From Sphaerolaimus hirsutus (taxonomy: Eukaryota > Nematoda > Chromadorea > Monhysterida > Sphaerolaimidae): a stretch of 64,000 nt of DNA. The DNA is taken from positions 23,557,206-23,621,205 of the forward strand of contig OZ038459.1 in the NCBI GenBank assembly GCA_964036195.1, in the 5' to 3' direction. This document shows positions 53,173-64,000 of the stretch, piece by piece (the first letter of the stretch is position 1; the number at the start of each line of letters is the position of its first letter). Position numbers and translations under genes: made by a program. Below the pieces are notes generated by a model, which searched no databases, was not told the origin of the DNA, and saw only the letters and a list, made by a program, of their open reading frames with translations.

Positions 53173-55571
53173 TGATTGACGTTTTACAATATTTACTAGA
53201 GTACAGAAAACATATTTCAGATCGTCTTTTATATAGGTTTTTAAAAGCATAAAAGGGAAAAAAAGGAAGAAAATGTGCTAAAAATATGGGAAATTAGTTG
53301 AAAATGTGTATAGAACCAAATATATAGTCAAAAATTGCATAACACAGGCAAAAACTTATGAAAATCAGTGATTTTCAGCGACATTTCTTGAAAATTTAGG
53401 TGACATTTCTCAAAAGTACTCACGTTTACATTTTCTGCAGGGAAAGTATGTTTACTCATGTTTACTCATGAGTAAAAAAAAAAATTTACTTTACGTTTTC
53501 TGTACTTATGTGCTTCTGTGCTTCATGACCTTTTTGATGTAGCTTCATGACCTTTTTGATGTACCTATTCCTATGCCTTCTAATAGTAGAGTGCTGGTCT
53601 ATTCTTTTCATCAACTTTTTTACCTCCCATTCTATTAGATGGAGGCTGCCATTCTATTTTTTCACCAATTTTTTCACACATTTTTCATTTGAAGATAAAG
53701 TATTTTTGATGTAACACGAAGATAAAGTATTTTTGATGTAACATGACCAACATAACAGAACATAAATTTAAAAAAAAACAAATGTGAAAACAACCCTTCA
53801 ATCATAGTTCTGAACTCCTCAGATGTTGTCAGCACCTTTTTCTATTTTGGTGTTTTGGCACCCTCCCAATGTACTTACTACCTGCTGTTCTATTGGAGGT
53901 GCTGTTCTATTAGAAGAAAAACTGTACTGCCTATGAACTGATATCAAATGTTGTTGATACCATAATTGTTAGCTATTTTGCCCAAAGGTGCAATTCAGAA
54001 ACCCATTGTCAATAAGATACTAACTTCATAATGTTAAAATGACTATGTTGTGCAAATGTAATGCACTGCAAAAATGATGGAAAATATTAACTTCATAATG
54101 TGAAAATGACAATTGTGTGCAAATGTAATCCACTGTAAAAATTATGTAAAATTATTCCCAGATATTTGTTCAGTAATCAAGTTTTGCAACCTGAAATATT
54201 GTTACCCACTCAAGTACTTTTTCATTCCCAGTTATTAAATTTGTGTCTGTTACATTAAAATTTATATTCACAAAAATCTAATTTTATTTCTGCAACAGTG
54301 CACCCTATTCCCAGCCAAATGTGGTGTAAGCTGAGTTCAGCATTCGGATTGGGTTATTTATCACAGCAATTTGATCTGGGTGCACAATTTCCCTACACAC
54401 ATTAGTTTTCAACTAAAATTATAAAAACACACAAATCAGCTTTGAACATATTTGCGTTTACTGAATTGAGCTTTTTTTATGCCCATATCAACTGTTGACG
54501 GCCAACTCATTCCGGTAAACTCACATGTGTTCAAAGCTGATTAGTGAGTTTTCAAAATTTCGGTTGAAAACTAGAGCGTGTAGACCCAGTGATACGAACC
54601 CTGCCTTTGAAAACAAACGCACACACGCCATGCGTCTAAACATTATTTACACATCGCAGCTGTATGTGGTATTCCCGGTTTACATACATAAAAATGTACG
54701 CACGTGTGCACTGTGTTGGCACGCGGCCAGCTAAGTCTAGTAAGACGTGTGTATTATCGATTGCCGTTTGTCATTGGCGCCCTGGAAGCTATTTCTATTT
54801 TCCAGTTGTTTCTTTCGTTGAAAGTGGATTAACGTTGTTTTTGGCAGATAAATATGTAACTGTTTCTATCATTATCGTTATTCAATCGGGGAATTTTGTC
54901 GCGCATCGAAACCACTTGACGTTTCAGTTTGTTTTCATTTTTGTGCAATTTTTGGGGGTTAGAGATTTTGTTTAGACAGTTAGCTGCTTTTTCCAGGGGC
55001 GGATCCTGCACTCTGTAAACGCTATGTGAACGGGAAATGTCACAACTTATGGAGTGTTATATGTTGTTCCCATTGAGTGCCCAGTGAGGTTTGCATTTAA
55101 CCCCTCCCCAAACCGCCCAGCTATCTATCTATCCCGGAGGCAAATTTTCTCGCTACTAGCCCCTGACCCCCACCCTTCCTAATCGGCCCACCTACCTGGA
55201 GCGATGTTTGGGGGATTATACCCCAACTTTTGCTCAAAATCGTTAATTTTATAGCTTTTCACCTCCAAAATCACTAGATCACGTTCCTTATTGCCTATTT
55301 TTAGCTATCTTTAGTGCTATATGCTCTTGTATACCTATTTATATTGAGCTATTTTACACCTACTTTTAGCGATTTTTCTCTTTTCTCCGTTCTACACCTT
55401 GAAAAAGCCTTTATATCGAACTACCGCTACTCCCCCCCAACCCCCCCAAATTTGTTCAGTTATCTATCCCGCCGGAGGAGCGATTTGCTATCTATCCAAC
55501 CCCCTGACGGTCGAAATCTAGGAGCCCCTTGTCTCACAGTTACCAATTTTCCGCGCAGCTAAAATGGACTT

Positions 55572-55736
55572 GAATCTACGTCATCATGTCGGCATCATGT
55601 GGCGATTGCGCCAGCCCGACGGCAGCCCGGCACAGAATCGAGGACAACCCCCGTTTGTCGGGCATCGCTTCTCGCACGTTCTGCATCTCGGCTGCAGGCT
55701 AGCCTTTTTTTGGCGTATTTACCCCGGGTAGAGGTG
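55572..55736 (+). other. GC-rich open stretch, possible short exon or gene
   Basis: After an acceptor-like CGCGCAG, an ATG at 55564 opens a frame to TAG near 55730 (for example MWRLRQPDGSPAQNR and HRFSHVLHLGCR). The contrast in GC content is exon-like, and a GTGAGT follows at about 55734, but the stop precedes it. No family recognised. Confidence 0.25.
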
Positions 55737-55959
55737 AGTTTGTAGGGCGGGGGTTGTGAACCTGTCGGGGGTTGTGCCCGCTCAGCTATCTATCGATCAC
55801 GGAGGCAAAAAATTTCGGCTCAGCTATCTATCTATCTATCCCCCAAATCGCAAGATTTTAGCTTTATTTTGCACCAATTTTCACTCAAAATCGCTAATTT
55901 TCGTACCTTTTGTATAGTTTTTTTAAGCTCCAATTTCTAATTAATGTTCCTTATGGGCC

Positions 55960-56140
55960 AGGCCTCCTACGCACAAATGACCGGGGCGCACAAACGCCTG
56001 GCACGCACAAAATGAAAGTCCGGTACGCACAAACGCCCGGTAAGCACAAAACTGTAGCTTTGTGCGTGCCGCACATTGTGCGTGCCAGTCGTTTGTGCGC
56101 GCCGGTCATTTGTGCGGGCGGGGCTTGTATTCTGGCTGGC
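55960..56140. repeat. Inverted word array (GCACAAATGACCGG)
   Basis: GGCCTCCTACGCACAAATG, then direct copies of CGCACAAACGCC(T/C)GG, a turn near 56050, and inverted copies (CGTTTGTGCGCGCCGG, TCATTTGTGCGGG). Same architecture as 11986-12318. Confidence 0.6.
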
Positions 56141-56535
56141 TTGGCTCATTATCCCCCCCCCCCGCAGCACAACGAGACCACGAGATGGCGCCGACTGGCT
56201 GCACGCTTCCAACGTACATAAATGAGTGCGAGGGCAGAGTATCATATCCGCCGAGTATAAATAACATTGCCACGAATCTCACTGAGTTTTTGAGTGCATG
56301 TTGGGTGCATTCACGTGTAAGTGCGGTGCACATACACGTGTCGCGGCGGGGGGGGGGGGGCGTGTAAGACATAATTGTGAAATTAGTTTCCCCAACCCCC
56401 TAATTAAGCGATTATTACGCCGGCAGTTCGCGGCTGGCAATAAAATAATTGCGGCCAGCGCCAAATTCCCCCAAATGCCATGACGCCAGAGTTTTAATAC
56501 TTTAATTACCCTGGTTTAATTACCCTTTAAGTACC

Positions 56536-57179
56536 CAAACCAGGGTAATTAAAATATTAAAACTCACACCCTTCACACGCCCTCCACTTTGTGTTTGCCC
56601 CCCCCATACTGAGATACATTTGTTTCAGAGAATAAATTGCTTTAGTTAGATGTGTTATTATGAATAGTGAATTTTTCAATAGTAGTGAATATTATATTTA
56701 TTTGAATATCGAACTTTGGTAACACAACAAGCAAGCCAAAAATGCAAAGTAAAAAACGTAAATGGCATGGGTTAGGAAATGCAAGATAGATACTGCTAAG
56801 CACAGCACAGAACAGGACCGAAAATGATCAAACTAGTGATGGAAAATGCACCATGGCGTTTTTTCCAACACTACACAGCGAAACACCTAAATTTTACAAA
56901 GGTGACAAAGCATTGCATCAAATTGAAATGCACAGTGTAACTAGTGATGGAAAAATCGCCATGACTTTGGCGCCAGCGCCATGGCACTTTTACAGCACTA
57001 ATGACAGGCAAGCATGTAAATACACTGAAATTCGGAATGCTATGCAACTAGTGTTGGAAAAATCGCCATGACTTTGGCGCCAGCGCCATGGCGCTTTTCC
57101 ATCACTAATCACAGACACTCAGGGAAATGCACCGAAATTGGAAATGCGATGCAACTAGTGATGGAAAAGGGTACTAAAA
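56536..57179. repeat. Palindrome spacer with TAGTGATGGAAAA/GGCGCC units
   Basis: Three units beginning TAGTGATGGAAAA (56833, 56940, 57047) contain TTTGGCGCCAGCGCCATGG; their right ends are variants of TTTTCCATCACTA. Related to the hAT-type element at 32119. No target duplications could be found. Confidence 0.55.
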
Positions 57180-57352
57180 CCGGGTACTTAAAGGGTAATT
57201 AAACCAGGGTAATTAAAGTATTAAAACTCTGGCGTCATGGCATTTGGGGGAATTTGGCGCTGGCCGCAATTATTTTAATTGCCAGCCGCAAACTGCCGGC
57301 GTAATAATCGCTTAATTAGGGGGTTGGGGAAACTAATTTCACAATTATGTCT

Positions 57353-57552
57353 NNNNNNNNNNNNNNNNNNNNNNNNNNNNNNNNNNNNNNNNNNNNNNNN
57401 NNNNNNNNNNNNNNNNNNNNNNNNNNNNNNNNNNNNNNNNNNNNNNNNNNNNNNNNNNNNNNNNNNNNNNNNNNNNNNNNNNNNNNNNNNNNNNNNNNNN
57501 NNNNNNNNNNNNNNNNNNNNNNNNNNNNNNNNNNNNNNNNNNNNNNNNNNNN
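57353..57552. other. Assembly gap (200 N)
   Basis: A run of exactly 200 N. From the mirror arm the missing sequence should be about 2.4 kb, so 200 looks like a placeholder. Frames that cross it are meaningless. Confidence 0.95.
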
Positions 57553-57998
57553 ACCTTTGGGCAAAATAGCTAACAATTGTGGTATCAACAACATTTGATA
57601 TCAGTTCATAGGCAGTACAGTTTTTCTTCTAATAGAACAGCACCTCCAATAGAACAGCAGGTAGTAAGTACATTGGGAGGGTGCCAAAACACCAAAATAG
57701 AAAAAAAGTGCTAACAACATCTGAGGAGTTCAGAACTATGATTGAAGGGTTGTTTTCAAATTTGTTTTTTTTATTTTTATGTCTGATATTCAAATGTTGG
57801 TTATGTTACATCAAAAATACTTTATCTTCAAATGAAAAATGTGTGAAAAAAATTGGTGAAAAAATAAAATGGCAGCCTCCATCTAATAGAATGGGAGGTA
57901 AAAAAGTTGATGAAAAGAATAGACCAGCACTCTACTATTAGAAGACATAGGAATAGGTACATCAAAAAGGTCATGAAGCTACATCAAAAAGATCATGA

Positions 57999-58825
57999 AG
58001 AACAGATTTATTTCTATGTAGCCTGGAGACAATTATTGTTAAGGATCAGAATGCCTATAAAATTGTACTGACTGTTTGAATAAAAAAAGTGAATGTTTCA
58101 ACAGTTACAAAGCAAAACATCTTCAAATGCTATATGCATAGATATTTTGCCTCATTACTGTTGGGGCATTGACTTAAAGCACTTGACTCATATGGACAAT
58201 CATCTAGGGATTTTGAATATTTACAACTTTCCTTCTAGGCATAATTGTGATTGTCAACAAAATATTTGACATCAAACTGTAAAGTTACCATTTTGTGCAA
58301 ATGCAACGCATAGTAAATATGACACAGAAATGGCACACTTTCTTTAAAAAATAATCACATTTACATTACTCCATTTTGAAAAACTACATTCTGCATGATT
58401 TCATGGTGTTTGGTTTTCAATAATCTGAACTGTTTGTGAGAACCATCTATTAATCAGGTTCCTAAATATTTGTTACTTCACATGTGAGTAGTTGTTTGTT
58501 ATACTAGGCAATTATGTTGTGTTTGCCACTGAAAAAGCCCATATGCTAACAGTAAACAGTTGGGGTGTTGCACAATGCAATGTGTGTTAAAATAGTGCAA
58601 AAAACTAGTGATGGAAAAGTGCCATGGTTCCTTCACCACCCCAATTGAAAGAGTGCCATGGCGCTGGTGCCAGCCCTAATGGAAAAAAATGTCATGGCGC
58701 TGTTTTGTTGTGGCATTGGGCCATACCCATGAAACGCGCCATTGGCATGGCGCTATTTTTTGCATTGCGCCAGGGACAAAACTGACGGTGCTAGTGTGTC
58801 GTGTAAAGTATTTATTTTTTACTCA
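57999..58825. other. Right-arm-specific insertion, no gene seen
   Basis: AT-rich, with a fragment of TAGTGATGGAAAAGTGCC/GGCGC type at 58604-58790. It has no counterpart in the left arm. No exon recognised. Confidence 0.45.
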
Positions 58826-59406
58826 CCCCAAAGTACAGAAAACGTAAAGTAATTTTTTTATTTTTACTCATGAGTAAACGTACTTTCCCTGCAGAAATGT
58901 GAGTACTTTTGAGAAATGTCACCTAAATTTTCGAGAAATGTCGCTCAAAATCACTGATTTTCGTAAGTTTTTGCCTGTTTTATGCAATTTCTGACTATAT
59001 ATTTGGTTCTATACACATTTTCAACTAGTTTCCCATATTTTTAGCACATTTTCTTCCTTTTTTTCCCTTTTATGCTTTTAAAAACCTATATAAAAGATGA
59101 TCTGAAATACGTTTTCTGTACTCTAGTGTTTACTTTTAAAAAGTATACGTAAAAGCGAGTACCAGAACTTTTTTCAGAGGAAACGTAAATGTATTTACTC
59201 TGTACTCGAGTATACCCATTTATCGAGTAAAAATAAATACATTTTAACAACTATGTCCAGCACCCCATCCCTGTAAAGTCAATTGTCATGTAAAATGCCA
59301 ATAAAAATATATATTAAAAAAACGAAAAGAACGTATTACGGAAATTTTGACACTTGACATGACAATTTACAAATTTGTATGACATTTCACTCTGCAGAGA
59401 GCGAGA

Positions 59407-59565
59407 CTGGCATCATGGGGCAGTCCTGAGCCCTGTAAAGTCGAGTGTCAAATTGTAAAACGTCAATCAAAACAAAAAAGAAAACCTTTTTTTACTGAGC
59501 TTTGCCTGACAATTGACAAATTTGTACGACATTTGACAAAACTTTACAGGGCTTGGGACTGGCAC
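59407..59565 (-). mobile_element. Introner-like element after the candidate exon (159 bp, minus strand)
   Basis: On the minus strand it begins GTGCCAGTCCCAAGCCCTG at 59565 and ends CTCAGGACTGCCCC, ATGATGCCAG at 59407. Both splice dinucleotides are present. The following sequence (TCTCGCTCTCTGCAG) runs into another inverted repeat ending near 59262, so the next exon is not evident. Confidence 0.65.
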
Positions 59566-59766
59566 CCGGTTGTAACAGCACAGAAACGACCCCACCGCGC
59601 CACCCAGCGTGTGAAAAAAGCAAAAAAAGCGGATGCTGACACACACGATAAGGATGACTAAGGCGCTGGGGCTGGGCGGCCGTTCAGGCGCACGGAGGTC
59701 GGCCCAGATTCGTTGACGCCAGCCGCGCGGCAGCGAAAAAAACATCTGGCGCGCTGTGGCGCACTT
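59566..59766 (-). CDS. Mirror copy of the candidate exon, right palindrome arm
   Basis: Acceptor CCGCATCAG (minus strand), donor GTGCCAGTCCC; 67 codons, phase 0 on both sides, same residues as 52874-53074 (for example RQRIWADLRAPERPPSPS). It retains a complete introner-like element downstream and is therefore the better candidate for a functional copy. Confidence 0.45.
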
Positions 59767-60256
59767 CTGATGCGGGGAAATGAAAATGGAAGGATGTAAA
59801 TAAATACGAGCACAACAGAGGGGGCGTAACAATAAATTTAATGGGAGAAACGAAAATAGCTACGGAAATTTCTTTTTTGCTAACAGTGCGTTAACGGAAA
59901 CTTATTTTTTTTTAACGCAACAGACCTACGCAAACTAGTATACTCCATTTACTTTACACCCTGCACGCGTGGTTGCCGCTGGAAGGGTGCCAACTTTTTT
60001 TAAGCATGTGATTTTCATAAAAAGTTGGAAAAAATCATCGCTGTTTTATCGTAATATGTGAGAACGTTACGTGAGAACATGGTTTATGACATCTACACAC
60101 ATATGTATTTTGAGGGGGGGTATTTTTCCATAAGCTTGCTCAGACCGGGAGTATTTTGAGGAAATACGGTAGTAGATTTCACTGTACAGACGGTCTGGGG
60201 ACTATACAAATGAACAATCAGACGCGTATGCATATGGATCATTCAAAAACAAGTTA

Positions 60257-60674
60257 CCGTATATCCTCGAATAAGACCCCCCCCCTTGAATAACTCCCCA
60301 CCCTTGAATAACTCCCCCCTCAAAAACACTGACGAAAAAATAACTCCCCCCCTTGAATAACTCCCCACCCTTGAATAACTCCCCCCTCTGTGATGAGTGG
60401 AGAGGATACTGGAACAAGTGAAAAAAAATGAAATGCAAATACAGTGCAGTGTGTGAGACAAAAAATACAAAGGATGTTAGCATACGGCAGCGAAAGCAGA
60501 TGCACAGTGTGTATTACGCAGTGTATACACACCTATCTACCTGCAAGTTTTCCTGAATATTATGAGGAAAAAATAACTCCCTCCCTTGAATAACTCCCCA
60601 CCCTTGAATAACTCCCCGCTCAAAAACTCTGACGAAAAAATAACTCCCCGGGGGACTTATTCGAGGATATACGG
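60257..60674. mobile_element. CCGTATATCCTCGAATAAG MITE
   Basis: CCGTATATCCTCGAATAAG and TTATTCGAGGATATACGG, flanked by TA. Repeated CCCTTGAATAACTCCCC words. A right end of a related copy is at 60110-60168. Confidence 0.75.
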
Positions 60675-61062
60675 TAATACAAATAAATACAAAAATTGAA
60701 ATAGATTCAAAAACTTAAGTCAAAACCAAGACAATTTGTTTTGCTTATCATGTATTTAAGTATTTTGCATAACATAAAATTTGCCCTACACACACTACCA
60801 GGTAGTTGACAATGACATCAAATGTCAACCAGTTCCGATCCCAATTCAAAGCTTGCTGACGAGCCAAAGAAGGACATTCAAATGGAAACTATACTGAGTA
60901 TACTGGGATTAGTTAATTTGTAAGTATTTATGTGGTCAAAATCCTTTCCACTTTGGCACCTGCAAACTACCTACCACGCGAAAAACGCTTTGTGTGATAT
61001 ATTTACAACTTTGCAAATCGCAAGTCAACGGGCCAGTGGCCAAAAGTACATTCATTTACCCT

Positions 61063-61120
61063 AGGGTTCAAACAGGACCAGGTTTTTGGGTCGGTACCAG
61101 GGGGTCCGGGACCAGCCTAA
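61063..61120. mobile_element. Truncated hAT-type element, GGACCAGG words
   Basis: Left end TAGGGTTCAAACAGGACC followed by GGGTCCGGGACCAG. The right end is not found. It looks like another subfamily of the TAGGGTTC elements with a different inner word. Confidence 0.45.
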
Positions 61121-61148
61121 AATTAACTAAAACCTTCATGGAAACCAG

Positions 61149-62170
61149 GTGGCAGTCCCAAACAACGATGGAAAAAACACAGAAATTGAACACAGAAACT
61201 CATTGAGTTTCTGTGTTTTTGTTTCACACAGAAACACGGAAACTCACAAATTTTGAAAAACTCAAAACTCAAATGAGCTGTTTTTTTGAGAATACAGAAA
61301 AACAGAAACACGGAAACACAGAAAAGTTTTTTGAGTTTTTGAGTTTTTTTCAGCAAAGTGGTTGAACACATTTTCAGAATTCACATGAATTCAGTTAAAC
61401 TAAACAAGATAAGATATGCATGTATAGCATGTAAATATGTACATAATGTATTCATTTTTTATGATGGAACAAAAAATAAATTAAAGATGGCATGCACATC
61501 TCCTGGTGGACATGTTTAAATATAGTTGTAGTTCAAATCAATGCTGTAGTCTTCCATACAGTGCACATCCATTGAAGAATTTTGGAGTACTGTGTAAATT
61601 GTTGTTTGTGAGCATTTTGTTGATGCTGGTGTTGTGATATGGGTGAATGGAATTTTTATGGACTTTTTTGACACTTGAATGAATACACATATGTTATGTG
61701 GGGTTCAAACATGTGCAAAACCAATTTTTTATAAGAAAACCGCTGTTACCACATCAAATAGCTGTAAATCAGAATTTGGGGGGATTAGAGTTTTTTGGAC
61801 AAAAACTCGAGTTTTTTAGAGAAAAAAAACTAAAAAAATACGAGTTTTAACAAAAAACACAGTAATAAAAACAGAGTTACTCAAGTTTTTTTCGATAAAA
61901 AAACTCAAAACACAGGTATTCATTTTTGAAAAACTCAAAACACAGAAAGTGTTTTTTTTTGGAGAACTTACCCATCGTTGGTCCCAAGCCCTGTAAAGTG
62001 TAAAGTAAAGTGTCAAATGTAAAGTCAACTGCAAAGTAAACAGTCAATTGCAAAGTTCAGTAATAACATCTTTTCTTTTTTGTTTTGATTGACACTTTAC
62101 TTTGCAGTTGACTTTACATTTGACACTTTACTTTACACTTTACAGGGCTTGGGAATGGGACTGCCCCCAG
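61149..62170. mobile_element. Introner-like element interrupted by another transposon
   Basis: Left end (after CAG) GTGGCAGTCCCAA, right part GTCCCAAGCCCTGTAAAG to ACTGCCCCCAG at 62170. Flanked by CAG on both sides like the genic copies. No exon is recognisable on either side, so this copy seems intergenic or lies in an unrecognised intron. Interrupted by 61163-61980. Confidence 0.7.
61163..61980. mobile_element. CAACGATGG TIR element nested in the introner-like copy
   Basis: CAACGATGG and CCATCGTTG are the ends; the flanks GTCCCAAA and GTCCCAAG are an 8-bp near-duplication of introner sequence. Inside are repeated words such as ACACAGAAACACGGAAAC and AAAAACTCAAAACACAG, inverted left against right. 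Probably hAT-type. Confidence 0.7.
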
Positions 62171-62202
62171 TAGGCTGAGTTGACATTGGGTGTCATCGGA
62201 CT

Positions 62203-62410
62203 AGTGATGTGAAAAGCGCCATAACTTTGGTGCCAAGCGCCAAAAGCGCCATGGCGCTTTTCCAACCTCTAGCGCCAAGCACCAATGGCACCAGAGCAAA
62301 ATAGCGCCAAGCGCCAGAAGCGCCATGGCGCTAGCACCAAGCACCAAGCGCCAGCGCCAGGCATTTTGTTCCTGGCGCCTGTCAAAAATAGCACCAAGCG
62401 CCAAAAGCGA
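62203..62410. repeat. GGCGCC-type fragment
   Basis: Starts TAGTGATGTGAAAAGCGCC and continues with AAGCGCCAAAAGCGCCATGG words like 32119-32369, but the right terminus is not found. Confidence 0.55.
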
Positions 62411-64000
62411 TGATCCAGTTGACATTCAGTGGGTGTGGCGCCGATGTGACAAAATATGAGAAATTATTGAAAGTTCTGTTTTAAATAACATTTATGTGAT
62501 ATTTTGACACTTGACTTTACACTTGACACTTAAATGTTTGATGCATTCATGTATTGATGTGTAAAACTCCGCTCTCATACAACTATAACAATGAACTGTG
62601 TCACTTATTCTGGAACAAATCAAGTATACATACGACTATCCTCATGAAGAATGTGTTGTGTTTGTAAAGTAGTGAGACAGCATAAAATATGTAAAGCTTC
62701 ACATGTTCACACCCACATGCACACGCACACGCAAACATCAGAAGCATCACAAGTTATCATCAGTTTTTATTTTTTACTCACTCACTTAAGTCATCACATC
62801 ACATCTTGCTCACTGTCACATTTACCATTTTGCTCACTGTCACATTTACCATTTTGATCACTCTCACATTTACCATCTTGCTCACTCTCACATTGACCGT
62901 TTTGCTCACTTTCACATTTACCATTTTGCTCACTCTCACATTTATATTATTATTTGGCTTACTCTCACATTTACCATTTTGTGCATATGTAAGTAAGCAT
63001 AAAAATGATGCATAAATGATGCGATTTATTCTAAAACATCATATTTACATCATGTTTTTATGAAAACATCAAAAATCACTATTGTGAATGCATACACATG
63101 TTTGCACTTAAAACTTCAAAAACTCATAAATAAGCTTTGAATGCATTTGTGTTTTCTAGAAATGAGGTGACCGTTAACTACAGTTGACAGATAAATGTCA
63201 AGTCAAGTGTCAAATGCTAAGTAAAGTGTAAAGTCAAGTGTCAATTGTGTATCCAAATCTTTTTTTTCATATCTAAATATAATGTTTTTGTATCCAAATA
63301 TTACTTTTCGACATAAGATTTGGATACAAAAACATTAGATCTGGATATAAAAAATAAGATTTGGATACACAATTGACACTTTACTTTACATTTGACATTT
63401 GACTTTGCATTTGACTTTACATTTGACACTTTACACTTTATAGGGCTTGGGACTGCCCCCTGATGACATTTCGCGCACTGTATGTTTATTATTGTCGTTT
63501 TGTACATTTTGCGCACTCAAACATTCACAAAACAAGCTTCTTACATTTCACTCACTCTCACATTCAAGATTTAAGTGCTCACTCTCACATTTACCATTTG
63601 ACCCCCTTCCCTCACACAATTACCTCCATGTTTACCATTTTGCTCACTCTCACATTTACCATTTTGCCCCCTTCCCTCACACAACTACCCCATATGTTTA
63701 CCATTGTCCTCACTCTCACATTTACAATTTTGCTCACTCTCACATTTAATTAACTTCACTAATTCACTTAACTTCACAAATTCACTTTTAATACGTACTG
63801 TAAGCGAGTCATAGGTCATCAAAGTGTAAAAATAAGCATTTTGTGCAAATGTCAAGAATAGCTGAAAATAAGCATAAAAACAGATAAAGTATGAATTTGG
63901 AAGTGTCATGTTTTGTGCACTCTCACATGATGCGCGTAACATTTAATAACAGCACTTCAATATTTTTACAAAAAAAACCCTTTAAAAGTGGCGCAAAATG

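Larger units (their letters stand above)
53990..56366. other. Unpaired part of the left arm, opposite the assembly gap
   Basis: 53989 pairs with 57553 and 56367 with 57352, so this 2.38-kb piece has no partner except the N gap. It holds AT-rich DNA (53990-55010), a CTATCTATC/CGGAGG element (55090-55530, repeated at 55790-55850), a small candidate exon and a word array. Nothing else recognised. Confidence 0.6.
50486..56535. repeat. Left arm of a large interrupted inverted repeat
   Basis: Pairs in reverse with 57180-64000. Anchors: 50486 (CATTTTGCGCCACTTTT) with 64000, 51895-52065 with 62806-63015, 52570-53170 with 59460-60060, 53210-53460 with 58860-59100, 53560-53989 with 57553-57995, and 56367-56535 with 57185-57352. 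The left limit may lie a little before 50486. Confidence 0.85.
57180..64000. repeat. Right arm of the large inverted repeat
   Basis: Mirror of 50486-56535. Extra sequence relative to the left arm: 57999-58825, 59129-59455 and 60057-62690; missing: the hAT element at 51039-51435 and about 370 bases near 52.2-52.56 kb. Pairing still holds at the last base of the window, so the repeat probably continues. Confidence 0.85.

Noticed and set aside
57279..57598. Frames spanning the N gap
   Set aside because: Their open state is due to unknown bases.

Overview
This is a stretch of a repeat-dense eukaryotic nuclear genome, most likely from an invertebrate animal. Genes are split by GT-AG introns, and the two recognisable proteins (an RNF216/TRIAD3-type RBR ubiquitin ligase and a Mind-bomb-type terminal RING) belong to families known from animals. 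The species cannot be named from the sequence. There is no sign of a prokaryotic, organellar or viral genome, no CRISPR array, and I found no rRNA or tRNA gene.

The only complete gene I can build is on the + strand, 9061-24540. It has 21 exons that join in phase into one 1062-codon frame: N-terminal CUE-like modules, a low-complexity linker, a RING1-IBR-RING2 core with the RING2 catalytic Cys at about residue 739, and a long Gln-rich coiled coil. Three of its 20 introns (16059-16250, 20792-20983, 24306-24501) consist exactly of a short terminal-inverted-repeat element whose ends supply the splice sites. That is the structure of introners (intron-creating transposons), and it is the most interesting system in the window. 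More copies lie at 53075, 59407-59565, 61149-62170 and, in part, 6296-6345, 51021 and 63460.

The layout is as follows. 1-9060: MITEs and foldback elements, no gene. 9061-24540: the RBR ligase gene, its long introns packed with MITEs. 24541-36448: transposon-rich DNA, including at least seven hAT-type elements with 8-bp target duplications and a second, intact copy of exons 1-2 of the RBR gene (33161-33545). 36449-47640: a 24-bp minisatellite with a higher-order structure, holding a 4.7-kb tandem duplication and eight copies of a captured fragment of a RING exon. 47659-47811 (minus): the intact terminal RING exon from which that fragment derives. 48440-49950: a second, unrelated minisatellite, also with a 24-bp period. 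50486-64000: a very large, interrupted inverted repeat with a 200-N gap; its arms differ by insertions and deletions and so give filled and empty sites for several elements.

Many elements share a theme. The hAT-type MITEs beginning TAGGG, CAGGG or TAGT are filled with arrays of short words, often self-complementary (GGGATCCC-, CGATATCG-, ACTCGAGT- and ATGGCGCCAT-like). All coordinates come from reading the sequence by eye. Splice sites are inferred from GT/AG, reading phase and family knowledge, not from transcripts.
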